DNA from: Odontesthes bonariensis
Lineage: Eukaryota > Chordata > Actinopteri > Atheriniformes > Atherinopsidae
DNA: 64,000 nucleotides
Assembly (NCBI RefSeq): GCF_027942865.1
Contig: NC_134516.1
Span: 26,488,822 to 26,552,821 of the forward strand
Direction of reading: 5' to 3'
A program made the translations under genes and the position numbers. Under the pieces are notes generated by a model. The model was not told where the DNA came from. It searched no databases and was given only the letters and a program-made list of their open reading frames with translations. Positions 21,601 to 31,900 of this stretch are shown here, piece by piece. How positions within the stretch are numbered: the first letter of the stretch is position 1; each line of letters starts with the position of its first letter.

Positions 21601-22150
21601 GTTTGGAGCGGGACCTTAGACTTTGAAAGGTAATGAGTTGGTCGGTCGCCAAGTGGAACTGGGGCCATAGGAGAATTTTTCCCGGTTCAGCCAACGGGTT
21701 CTCGCTCCTATTCGCTGCAAACGTTGGACGAGCCTGCTGGTAATGTAATTGCCTTATGCAATGTTTGAGTGTCAGTAGGTTAGAAATTGTATGATAATTT
21801 TTGATAAATCAGTGTTGTGTGTTGTGATGGTACTTATGGGGGAGCAAGGCCTTGTGAACCACATAGAGTTTTAGGCCATTATGAACAAAGAGTCCACACA
21901 GAGGATGGGTTCGGGGCCACATACACACAGTACATATAGCAAAATATTATTTTCTACGTATAATCTATTATGAAATGTGCTCATTTGCGGAGCTATTATC
22001 AGTTGAGTGAGGAAGGTTTTAAACTTACTAGAAAAGAGTCTCTATTTCTAGAATCTTGATCAATACTCCTGATATAGAAGGTTTTTTGCTAACGCATTAG
22101 AATTGTTTTCTATTATTTCCACATGCCTGTGCAATGAAGACTTGCTTGCT
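21601..22150. other. No gene seen
   Basis: AT-rich sequence continuing from the element above; I could not assign it. Confidence 0.5.
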
Positions 22151-22176
22151 GCTGTAATTGCTACAGCAGCACCAAC

Positions 22177-22488
22177 ATGGAGATGAATGAATATTGTAGT
22201 GGTTTGGAGCCGGCATATTGGGAAAGGTATTTGGCGTTAGTTGAGAAATACATTGGGCGTGACCCATACTTAATGAAAATGTCAGAATTTTCACAAGACC
22301 GGAACGATTTGCCGAATATAGAGGCTGTGGACATAACGAGCTACCTGGTTCACCAGACGTCTTACTACACCAAGCAACAGATGAAGGCCCACAAAAGTTT
22401 GGAGGCATACAACTATTACCACAGCGGATGGATCAGCAAACTCGGAGTAAAACGTCTACAGAATGATTGTGTTTTGGTGTTGGCCAGG
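22177..22488 (+). CDS. Orphan 5' exon of a multi-copy fish gene (transposon-linked type)
   Basis: Open exon from ATG (22177) to a GTAAGT donor (22489). It encodes 104 codons: MEMNEYCSGLEPAYWERYL, KMSEFSQDRN, then SYLVHQTSYYTKQQMKAHKS and YHSGWISKLGVKRLQND. From memory, the block 'QTSYYT.QQ.KAHKSLEAYN' followed by 'SGW' occurs near the N-terminus of high-copy fish proteins that continue with SWIM zinc-finger and YqaJ-like nuclease regions. No later exon is visible in the window; 190 bases downstream a Harbinger element begins. Probably a fragment left by transposition or duplication. Confidence 0.6.
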
Positions 22489-22677
22489 GTAAGTTTGTTT
22501 TCTGTGTTGTTTATGGTGCATTATCCCAATGGAAAATGCAGTGTGTAGTGCAGGGATGGGCAGTAAAGCAGAACTTAACATGTTGAATTCCGAGCTGTGA
22601 ATGTTGGCAGTCAAATAACAATCAAAAATGTTTATGTTTTGATACAATGCCGAAATCCAAACATCCAAATGCTGACA

Positions 22678-23480
22678 TTGGCCCTCATTTATCAAACTTG
22701 CGTAAGACGAAAAACGTGCGTAGGTCGTGTGTACGTTCTTTTCTGCGGAAAGGTTGGCATTTATCAAATACATCGTGAGCGCGGGAAAGATGAAATCGCC
22801 ACGACAGGTCTGAGGCCGTGTACGCACTTTTCCATTTTGACTTGCGGGGACTGCAATAGCATACATAAACAGCAGCGTCACTAGTGCGTGCCTCATGAGT
22901 CACAACAAATCCCTAGGTTAAAATTACAGACTTATCATTTCAAAGAAGGCCGATGTTTTATTTCTTTATTACTTCAACATTAATATAAACATAAACACAA
23001 ATTAAATAAATAAAAAAATTAAACAAGTACAACTTGGAAGAGTGATGGCTCATTATTCAACCGCCTATTTAAGAGGTGATTCTAGCGGCGCGGTAATGGC
23101 GAAACGATGGCAGATCTGGCTTTGTTAGAGGACCTGAACGCGCGCATCAGGCGCGAGAGAGTGTTCCGGGACCGGCAGGATTTCTTTCGGGAAAATGATG
23201 AGTGGCTTATGAGCCGTACAGGAGAGGCGCTTTAACACTGCGCATAGTACGCTTGCCACTGTGGAGAGGTGTATAGGGCTCCTAAAGGGCAGGTGGATCT
23301 GTCTCTCGGCTGCGGGGGGAACCCTTCTATATACGCCCGAAAAGGTATGCAATATTATTATTGCAAATCACTCTCAGATCACCTCAAAGGAGTCACTCCT
23401 AATTCTTGTGCTCAAAAGTGCTTCTCTTTGGGGTTGTCTTGGTAGTGAAAATGTACAAGATCTGAACCTTTGAAACAAAC
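22678..23480 (+). mobile_element. Internally deleted PIF-Harbinger element
   Basis: The left end reads GGCCCTCATTTATCAAACTTG, a Harbinger-type terminus. At 23107-23232 lies the transposase N-terminus: MADLALLEDLNARIRRERVF followed by RDRQDFFRENDEWLMSR. It then jumps at about 23231 to the transposase C-terminus in another frame: FNTAHSTLASTVERCIGLLK, GRWICLSAAGG, LLYTPEKVCNIIIA. The whole middle, with the DDE residues, is deleted, so this is a non-autonomous derivative. The right end was not located; 23480-23744 holds no gene. Confidence 0.85.
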
Positions 23481-23748
23481 TGTGTATTACATCTAGGGAT
23501 GACATGTGATTTTCCAAGTCAAGTAGAAGATCAATATTGTGGCCACGATTAGAATGACACTTATTTTCTATCAGAAGCGAGACTTTGTCATGATAAGTGC
23601 CCTAATAGAAACACTGAGCTGTTCCTCATTATAGTAAGTGCTTCTTGTTGGGGTAGTTTCATGACCTGCAGATCTTCCTCGTGTGAGCTGAACGGCAAGC
23701 TCACCGTTATCCACTTTTTTTTGAGAACATGGTGGAAAGTCCTGTTAA

Positions 23749-24280
23749 AGGCAGGGTAGGGGATCTTTTTCTGGAACATTTTTGACATATTGCTTGAAAT
23801 ACTCTTCACATCCCCATTGCAACCAATTAATTAAAAGTTTTGACACAAATATGAAAAGTTTTAGTGGCCTCTAGAACGTACAATCTAGGAAAAACAGTAT
23901 CCAATCATTGTGAACAATGATTGGATACTGATGCCGTCTATCAAACTGCAATCTGCTCCTCCCTCCCCTCCTCCCCCCTGTGCGCGTACCCTGCTCCGTG
24001 AACAAATTACACGTCCAGAAGCTTGGCAGGAAGCTAAACTAGAGCCAGCTTGGCTTGTACCTAGCATTATTAAATGTATAGTTATCATATACTAAATACT
24101 AAATACGGCAACGATCGATGCTTGCTGTCAGAAAAGCGCTCGTGCACCTTCGTGCGCGTTCATGTACTTTAGAGGCGTGCCTTCGGGGGAAAAGTGAAGA
24201 AAAGGATTGGGACTTTTTACCTGTGTATTTTCAAAATGCAGCTTCGCTGGACTCAAAATCCAGGATCTCCTACCCTACCT
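23749..24280. mobile_element. TTAA-targeting MITE (532 bp)
   Basis: TTAA flanks at 23745-23748 and 24281-24284. Terminal repeats AGGCAGGGTAGGGGATC and (other strand) AGGTAGGGTAGGAGATC differ at two positions. The element interrupts a tandem-repeat unit, whose neighbours show the uninterrupted sequence. A 17-bp perfect hairpin (CAGTATCCAATCATTGT and complement) lies at about 23896-23932. No coding capacity. Confidence 0.85.
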
Positions 24281-24284
24281 TTAA

Positions 24285-24640
24285 GTTTGGGTGTGATTCT
24301 GAACAGACTCCTTCAGCGATTGAAGACATTTCCTGGACTGTCTTCCAAATAATAAGAAATGATCTCAAATAGTGGTGTGGATACCTCAGTAGGACATGCA
24401 CTTCAAATTTATGCACATTCTTTGGCGAAAATGGTGGAAAGTGCTTTGAAGTTGGGGTGTGATTCTTAACTGACTGCTTCAATTATTGGACAAGTTTCCA
24501 GGACTGTCAACCAAATAGCAGGAAACTCTTGAAGATCCATGTAGATTCCTCAGTAGGACATGCACTTCAACTTTATGCACATTCTTTGGAGAAAATGCTG
24601 GAAAGTGCATGAGGTTGGGGTGGGATTCTTGCCTCACTGT
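24285..24640. repeat. Tandem repeat of about 170-180 bp
   Basis: Repeating blocks: GTGTGATTCT, then a short spacer, then CTCAGTAGGACATGCACTTC, then ATGCACATTCTTTGG.GAAAAT. Two full units and a diverged third; part of another unit lies on the other side of the MITE at 23745. Confidence 0.8.
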
Positions 24641-24739
24641 ATGATGAATCCAGACTCTTAAATCTTTCCACAGTGTGGGGAGCCAATTTACAATCCTCCC
24701 ACTTTTTCTGTCTCTTACACTTGATACCAGACTATACAT

Positions 24740-25223
24740 TTGGTTTTGTCTTGTTTAAAGTACGTCTGATGGAACTCCAACTGGAGGCTTCCTTTGTCAA
24801 ACAAGGAAATTTGTCCTCATTGAAGCCGCTTTCATATCTATGTGGAGGAGATGGAGTGGTGAAAACTATCTGCCTCATCCCCTCCCCTGGCAGCTGTTGG
24901 TACCAGTACATCAGGAAGTAAGCAGCGCCCTTAGTGTGGCGGCAGTTCATCGTGGCAGACTGACCCTCGTTCTTCCACAGCAGAAGAGTCTGGCTCACAT
25001 CATTCCCATCAGTTAGACCTGCAGGAGTCAAAGTCACATTGTGTTACAGAAGCTCCAACAACTCTTCTGTGTGCAAATGAAAAAGAACAAGATGAAATTC
25101 TGATTATGAATTAAAAGAGAAGAGAACTTCTTCTCCTTTCAGTCTTCAGCATCATCATGTGCATAAAGTACCTGCAATACAGAGCAGAGCTGCAGAGAGT
25201 TTGATCAGAGCAGCTGGGATCAT
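24740..25223 (-). pseudogene. T-cell receptor beta-like V segment 1 (decayed 3' end)
   Basis: Leader exon 25223-25172 (MIPAALIKLSAALLCIAG) ends at a GTACTT donor; the V exon starts at 25018 after CTCCTGCAG. FR1 has the first Cys (SATMNCRHTKG), CDR1 and FR2 show FLMYWYQQLPGEGMRQIVF. From FR3 on, the sequence falls apart (KFPCLTKEASSWSS): the conserved 'D.G.YFC' end and any RSS are missing, so it cannot rearrange productively. Upstream, TGTGATGTCA (other strand of 25289-25298) matches the Vbeta promoter decamer AGTGAYRTCA at 9 of 10 positions, 66 bp before the ATG. Confidence 0.75.
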
Positions 25224-25288
25224 TATTGTGTTGGGAGAAGACTGAACTTGGAGACCACAGTCACTGTCAGTGTGTGTGATGGCAGCTC

Positions 25289-25298
25289 TGACATCACA
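25289..25298 (-). promoter_or_regulatory. Vbeta promoter decamer (CRE-like) of V segment 1
   Basis: TGTGATGTCA on the minus strand, 9 of 10 match to AGTGAYRTCA, 66 bp upstream of the leader ATG; position and sequence fit the known Vbeta decamer. Confidence 0.6.
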
Positions 25299-25414
25299 GC
25301 ACAGATATGAAGACTTGCATATGGGAGCGTCACATGACTGTGAGACATTGTCAGCTTGTACTTGAGCTCCCCCTACAGGAAAGCAGATAAATACAGATGG
25401 GAACAGGGTGCAGA

Positions 25415-25453
25415 GGTTTCTGTTCAGTGTTCACATGTGTTTGGATCACTGTG
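25415..25453 (-). other. 23-spacer recombination signal of V segment 2
   Basis: Read on the minus strand: heptamer CACAGTG (25453-25447), 23-bp spacer, nonamer ACAGAAACC (25423-25415), against consensus CACAGTG and ACAAAAACC. Confidence 0.9.
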
Positions 25454-25917
25454 TTGACTCACAGCACAGAAATACCAGCCTTTATCTTCTGGCTGCAGAT
25501 TCTTTACTGTGAATGTTCCTCTCTCAGCTTCAGTCTTGGTGGCTGAGAATTTGTCTTTGCTGAATTCTCCAAAGTCATGATCTGTTTTACCTGTAGCTGT
25601 GAACACGATAAGTTTCATAGTTTCTCCAGGCAGCTGTCTGTACCAGTGCATCTGGTGATAGCCTCCACCCTTTGTGTGGTTACAGTGTATTGTTGCATTT
25701 TCACAGTATGGGAGTCTGGTAGACATCACTTCCATCAACATGACCTGTGAGTACAACAGAGAAAGTTACCACAAATGAGCATTTTACCAGTTAACGGTTT
25801 CACCGGTGCAGACACCATCTAACTGCTGAAATGAATCTGCTAATAACATACTACTTTACCTTTGATCCAGTGAGCAAGCACCAATAAGCTGAGGAGCCGA
25901 TGCCTGATAGAGGTCAT
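25454..25917 (-). pseudogene. T-cell receptor beta-like V segment 2 (FR1 frameshift, good RSS)
   Basis: Leader exon 25917-25860 (MTSIRHRLLSLLVLAHWIKG) ends at GTAAAG; V exon begins at 25744 (after TACTCACAG) and reads GHVDGSDVYQTPIL. There two bases appear lost from an expected TGGGAA, shifting the frame. The rest is open in the new frame: NATIHCNHTKGGGYHQMHWY, RQLPGETMKLIVFTATGK, KFSATKTEAERGTFTVKN, LQPEDKGWYFCAVSQ. Both Cys, the FR2 Trp and the D.G.YFC end are present, followed by a 23-spacer RSS. Same V family as segment 1. Because rearrangement cannot repair an FR1 shift, I class it as a pseudogene unless the frameshift is a sequence error. Confidence 0.82.
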
Positions 25918-26520
25918 GCTGTAAAACTCAGGCTCTCAGTTACAGTATCTCACTGTGTAGTCCCAGATATGAAGAGATGCAGGGAGGTGTGTCACTGCAA
26001 GGTGTGACCTTCTCTGATCCTGTGAACCAACAGGAGGCCACGTTTGTTATGTGGGAGGAGCTTAACTGAAGTGAACACAGCTGTGAAACCAGGAAGATTA
26101 CACTGTGTGAAGTATGAATCAGCTGATGGAGAAGTTCCACCATGTGATCCGTTCTGATACTGACGTGCACACTTGTAACACTTTGAAATATTGGAATGAA
26201 CATTTTTCTGTCCTTAACAAATATTCAAACACGTTAAACGGAGGCGGGTTTGTGAGTGGTCGGTACAGGAGTTCGTCAGTGTCTTTGGACATGTTGACGG
26301 AGCTGATGGTGCTTTAAAGACAGAGGCAGATATACTATCTGATATACTACAGATATAGATATACTATTTGGGGTTTGTCACAGGACTTCTGAGCTTTTTG
26401 TCTATTTTGTTTGTTTCACTGTCTGCACATTCACCAGTTTTCTTCACCGTGAAGTTAAGTTTGTGAATGACTCACCGTTGGTGTAGAAGACATCTTAATT
26501 CACAATGAAACAATCGCTAC

Positions 26521-26572
26521 CTGTGAGGAAATGATAAATAAGAAATATGATGATCCTGTAGAAGTCTGACAT
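26521..26572 (-). pseudogene. Orphan V-segment leader exon
   Basis: ATGTCAGAC.. encodes MSDFYRIIIFLIYHFLTG, a hydrophobic leader, ending at CACAG|GTAGCG. About 15 bp upstream is GCTGACGTCA, close to the Vbeta decamer. No V exon follows before the next leader at 25917, so this is a remnant. Confidence 0.55.
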
Positions 26573-27302
26573 GAGTGCAGTCACTCTGACGTCAGCAATG
26601 AAACACAGGAGTGAAATCATGACAGGGTTTCTCCTTTTAACTGAACTGAGAGTGACTTTATGAGCCAACCGATGTGATGTCAAGAGAGGAGTGGCTTCCT
26701 GTGGCTGTAAAGCAGACTGATGGCTCCCATTGTTGCTGCAGTTATCCATCATTTACCTGCATTCTTAAACTTTTGCTTTTTCAGAAAACATGAAAAAGGC
26801 TCATTACACTTTTTTAAAACCCAAAGTGCTGCCTTGTGTAGTGAGATCTTCCAAACTGGAAGATGAGGAGAGGAAGAAGAAAGAAGTCATTTGATTTATG
26901 GCAACGTGTCAAAAACACGTGACATCACATTTCCCAACGGAGCGGCCAACAAACAGTAAATCAACTTCAACAATCAACAGTGCGAGACATGTGATGTGTG
27001 TCTGGTGGGAGCGTTCCAGAGGTGAGGGGCAGCTCATCTGCAGATTCTGGATGCCTTAGGGTACCAACAAGGAGACTTCTGTTTAATCACTATTTCCATG
27101 AAGGAAATGACATGAAACCTAAGATTTAATTCCCTTTTCTTTTTTCTTGGCAAACTTCATTACATTAGAAATTCTGTTTGTCTAAAGGATCTAGCATTTA
27201 TACCCTCACACCCCATTATAATAAAACCACTTCAGCAGGTGTCCCAGAGCAGTTTTTTTCATTTTTTAAAATTCAAAACCACTGAAGTTGATTAGTCGTG
27301 TG

Positions 27303-27341
27303 CAGTTTTCGTAGAGTTCAGAGGGGATTTGTGTCATTGTG
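27303..27341 (-). other. 23-spacer recombination signal of V segment 3
   Basis: Minus strand: heptamer CACAATG (27341-27335), 23-bp spacer, nonamer CGAAAACTG (27311-27303). One heptamer change from consensus. Confidence 0.85.
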
Positions 27342-27773
27342 CATCTGGTGCAGCACAGTAGTAAACTGCACTGTGCTTTTGTTGGGCTGCTTTGTTTGTA
27401 AGAGAACTATTCTTCACTGTATCCCCGCTCAAATCTTCATAGATGTTGAAGTCCTCATTATATGGATCTTCCATTGTTTTATCTTTTAAAAACAAATGTT
27501 TCATAGCTGTGTTTCCAGGTGACTGCTGGCACCAGAGCATTATCCAGTAGTCACTTTTACTGTGGCTGCAGAAAATCTGCACTGTATCACCAGGATTTGC
27601 GATGACATCAGAAGAAGACTGACGGACCTCAAGACCCAGACTAACAGCTGGAGCAAGAGCAAAAGAGAACTTTAGATCAGGATAATGCATCAGAAAAACA
27701 TCCACATGATAAAGAAGGAATACCTTTTCAAATGATTACCTGGCATGCAGCAACAAATGAGAAGGCAGAACAT
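27342..27773 (-). CDS. TRBV: T-cell receptor beta-like V segment 3 (open)
   Basis: Leader exon 27773-27740 (MFCLLICCCMP, donor CCAG|GTAATC), V exon 27647-27342. Frame open throughout: AVSLGLEVRQSSSDVIANPG, TVQIFCSHSKSDYWIMLW (first Cys and Trp), CQQSPGNTAMKHLFLK, FNIYEDLSGD, SAVYYCAAPDAQ. Note CQQ in FR2 where the sister has YQQ. A 23-spacer RSS follows at once. The V domain of a T-cell receptor chain pairs with a partner chain to bind peptide-MHC. Beta-chain identity is inferred from remembered teleost TRBV sequences; another TCR or related V locus is possible. No D, J or C segment is visible. Confidence 0.75.
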
Positions 27774-28165
27774 TTTCTCCTTTAACAGCACAGATGATTT
27801 GTTTAAAAGCCTTGAAAAAAAAACACATAAAACTATATTTCACAGAGTTTTGCAGATGTTGATACAGTCAGAAAAGTCTCAGCATCTATACTTGTGTTAA
27901 GGCTGAAATGAGATGAGTGAGGTTTAAAGAGGAATGAAGAGGATGAAGAAACACCATCACTGTAACTGATGAAGTGGAAGGAGGGAGTGGCTTCACATAT
28001 TCTTGCTGCTGTAGATTGCCTTCCTGGATGTATAAATCGTGCTAAAGTGAGACACCAAGTTAAAGTGTACAGAAACAGTGTTACAGAAGTGTGCTGCGAA
28101 TGCATCAAACTGAAAGGCAACCACATAGCAGCTGCTTTGGGAGCCTGCAGAAAAAAACTTGTGTG

Positions 28166-28204
28166 CAGTTTTTGTAGAGTTCAGAGGGGATTTGTGTCAT
28201 TGTG
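28166..28204 (-). other. 23-spacer recombination signal of V segment 4
   Basis: Minus strand: heptamer CACAATG (28204-28198), 23-bp spacer, nonamer CAAAAACTG (28174-28166). Confidence 0.87.
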
Positions 28205-28519
28205 CTTCTGGTGCTGCACAGTAGTAAACTGCACTGTAATTCACTCCTGCATCTGGGATGTGCACAGATCCATTCTTTGCTGCGTCTCCACCCAAATCTC
28301 CAGCGAGACTGAAACCATCTTTATATTTGTCTTCCATTGTGACAGCTTTGTAGTTCAAATGTCCAATGAGTTTCATTGCTGTGTCTCCAGGTGACTGCTG
28401 GTACCAGAGCATCACTCTGTAGTCACTTTTACTGTGGCTGCAGAAAATCTGCATTTTGGCACCAGGATTTCTGATGAGATCAGAGGGAGACTGACGGACC
28501 TCAAGACCCAGACTAACAG
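28205..28519 (-). CDS. TRBV: T-cell receptor beta-like V segment 4 (open V exon, no leader found)
   Basis: V exon from acceptor TTCTGTTTCCAG (start 28519) to the RSS. Reads AVSLGLEVRQSPSDLIRNPG, KMQIFCSHSKSDYRVMLWYQ, QSPGDTAMKLIGHLNYK, FSLAGDLGGD, YSAVYYCAAPEAQ. All key V-domain residues are present. Closely related to segment 3 (same acceptor context, same RSS region). I find no leader exon in the next few hundred bases upstream (28520-28690), where an L1 element begins; the leader may lie beyond it or have been lost. Confidence 0.75.
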
Positions 28520-28689
28520 CTGGAAACAGAAAGACAATAGAACATTTTAGATAATGAGAAATGGTAAATGTCATGAATTTAGTGATTTCAGACAAATTAT
28601 TGTAATGTACTTTAACTGGGCCGACAGTTGTCCATTACTGCAGTGATACATTTCTGTGGCTTATCTGTCATCAATGCCCACCCAAAAGA

Positions 28690-29892
28690 ATGATTCTTTT
28701 TTTATTGACATTCAGAAACAAACATTCACATCCGGTACATGTGCATGCATCTTACATCTCTTGTCTGTCCTAAATGCCAAAGTGGTATTTTTATTTTATG
28801 TCTAAACGATAACAAAACAAAAAGAACCAAACAACAACAAAAACACACAAGAATATGTACAAAGTGGGGAGTGATCCTTTTTATATGGCATAGTTATTGA
28901 TCTGTAAAAATAAAATCAGGCCTATGGGGCGTGACATAGTTGACCCAGTTTTCCCAGTATGAGGTGAATTTCTCCAGTTTAAAATGAACAAATGCTGTTA
29001 TTCTCTCCATTTTATATCTGCCCATTGTGATGTCCATCCAGATGTTGACAGTTGGGCTCTCTTGTGATAGCCATTTCCTGGTGATATTCTTTTTGCAAGC
29101 CATTAGCAGGATATTTATGAGGTGCTTATCTCCTTTCAGCCATCCCTCAGGTATGTGTCCGAAAAACATAGTCTTAATGTCGAGGGGTATTTCACATTTG
29201 AAGATGTCCTGTAGGGCGTTGTGTATCTTTTTCCAATAGTCCTTCATGACCGGGCAGTCCCAGAAAATGTGATAATGGTTTGCATTTTGATTTCCACACT
29301 TCCTCCAGCAGACTGAGGAGTTATTGTCATAGTGAGATTTCTGGGAGGGTGTAATAAAGCACCTAATCAGGCTTTTCCAGCCAAACTCCCTCCACTTCTG
29401 CGAGCTGGTACACATCCATTGATACCTCCATATTGTTGTCCATTCTTCTTCAGATATAATTATTCCTCCTTCCTTCTCCCATTTTGTTTTAATATATGAA
29501 GTTGAATGTGATTTCAAATTCGACAGACTCTTATGTGAGCAGGAAACAGTTCTATCAATAGTTTCTGAATTATAGGCTTTTGTAAACAGTTCAATCAAAC
29601 ATGTGCCAGTCTTTGTTACATTTTTCATCTTCGTATCAACGTAGTGCCGCAGCTGCAGATATCGATAGAAGTCTTGTTTTTCTACTAAATGTGTCCTTTT
29701 AAGCGTTTCAAAACTGAGCATTTTTTCCATCTTTCATTACCCTGCATAAGGCTGTTATACGCTCAGCTATCCAATCTTTGAATCTAGAGTCCAACTTATT
29801 AGGTGTAAACTCTGAGTCATAGGCGCACCATTTAAGAACTGTAATATCACTCTCGAGTTTATGTTCCTTTATGATAGACACAAAAGAATTTT
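28690..29892 (-). mobile_element. L1-type LINE, 3' end of ORF2
   Basis: Minus-strand frame 29730-28894 encodes the ORF2 C-terminus: YRYLQLRHYVDTKM, ..WEKEGGIIISEEEW.., ..CWRKCGNQNANHYHIFWDCP.. (the C-terminal Cys/His cluster), ..GHIPEGWLKGDKHL... Coding similarity continues upstream in another frame to about 29890 (VLKWCAYDSEFTPNKLDSRF, KDWIAERITAL), so there is one frameshift near 29732. 5'-truncated, lacking reverse transcriptase. Inserted upstream of V segment 4. Confidence 0.85.
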
Positions 29893-30465
29893 AAGACCCA
29901 AAGAAACAATTTACAGCATCAAGCAGCTGTTTGTACTCACGTTATGTCATCATCACTGAAGGGCATCATCTTCATTCAACACTGAGAGATGCAATGGATG
30001 TCTGCAAGCTGTATATCAACAGTGTGGAAGTTAGTTAAAGGCTTTCACAAACTACTGAAACAGGTGTTACTCTGCACCGGTCTGGTAAGGATCCGACTGC
30101 CACGGGTTCCGTATTCTGTACATTAAGGGGGGTTCTGTGTGATGTCACAGGGGGCTCAGCGAATAAATTAGAACATTCTGCGGTTCTAATTCTGCACTAA
30201 GAGAAAGGGTCATGGAGTAAAGAGGTTTTTAAATCAAAACAAACATTTCTGTCCAGGCTTCTCATGTGGGAAGCTGAAAATCTGCTTTACTTGTACACAC
30301 TCATTCAGGTTCACAGTTCACACCAGTGAGCAGCTAACAACTATGTGAAAACAGCGTTATATAGTGGCCATCCCCCTCTATATTCTCACCATTATCTGTT
30401 GGACAACCCATAATAAAAGTGGTGGTTCTTTTGACTCCAGGGATTCATTTGATGTTGATCCAAAA
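29893..30465. other. No gene seen
   Basis: Mixed unique-looking sequence; nothing I can support. Confidence 0.5.
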
Positions 30466-30471
30466 CCTTCT

Positions 30472-30567
30472 AAGTACATCAGTCGGGCAGAGAACTTGAA
30501 ACTGTTGATGAACTTGCTTCGAGACAACAGCTCAAACATCCAGTTTGAAACGTTCTACGTCTTCAAG
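30472..30567 (+). pseudogene. CAB39/MO25-like single exon
   Basis: Encodes [18 protein letters not shown] followed by [14 protein letters not shown]. This matches the part of the scaffold protein MO25 (CAB39), partner of STRAD/LKB1, that I remember as KYISKPENLKLMMNLLRD..NIQFEAFHVFK, about 25 of 32 residues. The match stops at AAG|GTTTGC, a plausible exon end, and fades upstream of 30472 without a clear acceptor. No other exon is in the window, so it is probably a duplicated, isolated exon. Changes at usually conserved positions suggest relaxed constraint. Confidence 0.65.
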
Positions 30568-31146
30568 GTTTGCATCTAAATGTTTGATGTTCAACCACGT
30601 TGTCAACATTCAATACGAATGACTGGAATGTTTATTTAAAAAGGGAAACTGGGCTAAGAGAGGCCACCCAGCCTTGTGCAACAAAGTTGTTAAATACTGA
30701 TCTCTTAAATCAGTACCGGTCCGCGAGACATTCCAAACCGGGAAAATAAAAAAAATAAAAGAAAATTTTAAAATTTAATTTTTTTTCTTTAAATTTTAAA
30801 AAAAGACATGGAAATCAGGAATTCTTTAATTTCACTCGCTCCTACACTCGATTCTATACTTGGAAATTGCATAGATTGCATTGTAGGAGGCCGATTGTGC
30901 ACGTTTATTTTTTTCAATGATGACTGTCTGTCATCATATCCTAATTATCCTAATTTGTAAATGCGTCTGCTAAATGTAATATAAAAGAAGTGAATGCATG
31001 TAGAAATACCCCCACCCTCAGTGTCTGTTGAACGTAAAGTACAAAAAAAGTAGCTCATTTCGACTGTTTGCTTCTCTTCTTTGTACAGATCAGGTGGAGT
31101 CTGGCTGACTGTCACTGAGAGAGGAACCTGTGGCTTTTAAGATTAA
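30568..31146. other. No gene seen
   Basis: AT-rich DNA with a T/A-rich low-complexity patch (30745-30805). Confidence 0.5.
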
Positions 31147-31186
31147 GATTAAGAGTCTCATGCTCTACCGACTGAGCTAGCCGGGC
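31147..31186 (-). pseudogene. tRNA-Lys(CTT) 5' fragment
   Basis: Matches the 5' part of the Lys genes downstream, through the anticodon loop CTCTTAA, then breaks off in a GATTAAGATTAAG duplication. Confidence 0.85.
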
Positions 31187-31900
31187 TATTCACATGTTAC
31201 AAAACATGCCTTCCGAAAAAAAAGATGAGATAAAACAAGCCTAAATCAACTTTCAGAGATTTAGAATGACATCAGAACACATTCCTCCTTTTCAACCTCT
31301 ACCTACTCCACTCGACTGGATCCCACTCAGCTGTCAGGGTTTTCCATGAGGTCATACCACCTGGCACCAGGTGGTACAGTTTTAGCACCTACTCGGTCGG
31401 GGTCGAGTTGAGTTGAGCCGAAAATGTGACATCTACAGACTGCAGGCCACTGATTGGCCAGGGAGTGATGTCACTGGATGAGTCATGAAAGCCACTCCTT
31501 AACAAGAACCGGCAACAGCAACAGTTGGATTTGATGTATTCTGTGATCGTCAACGAGGTGGATTGCTAGACGCAAAGACATAGACCAAGCAGCAGGTAAA
31601 CCTTTGCCTCGATGTCCTAAATTGTTGTGTCATGTTTGTGTCACATAAGACTGACATCACAGGACTTTTGGACCTCCTTGCTATAACGATCCCACCCACA
31701 TTGAGGTGGTTGTGAGTAAGTACTGGTGGAAAAGAGCTTAATGTTGCAGGAGAAATGCCTCATCGCACATCAGAATTGTGTATGTTAATGGGAGGAACTG
31801 AAGGCCCGTCTTCAGAGATAAATGCCCTTTTTCACCATGGCCTGACATGGCTTTCTTCATGGTCTTCTAATATGCAAGTAAAATTTAAGCATGAAATTAA

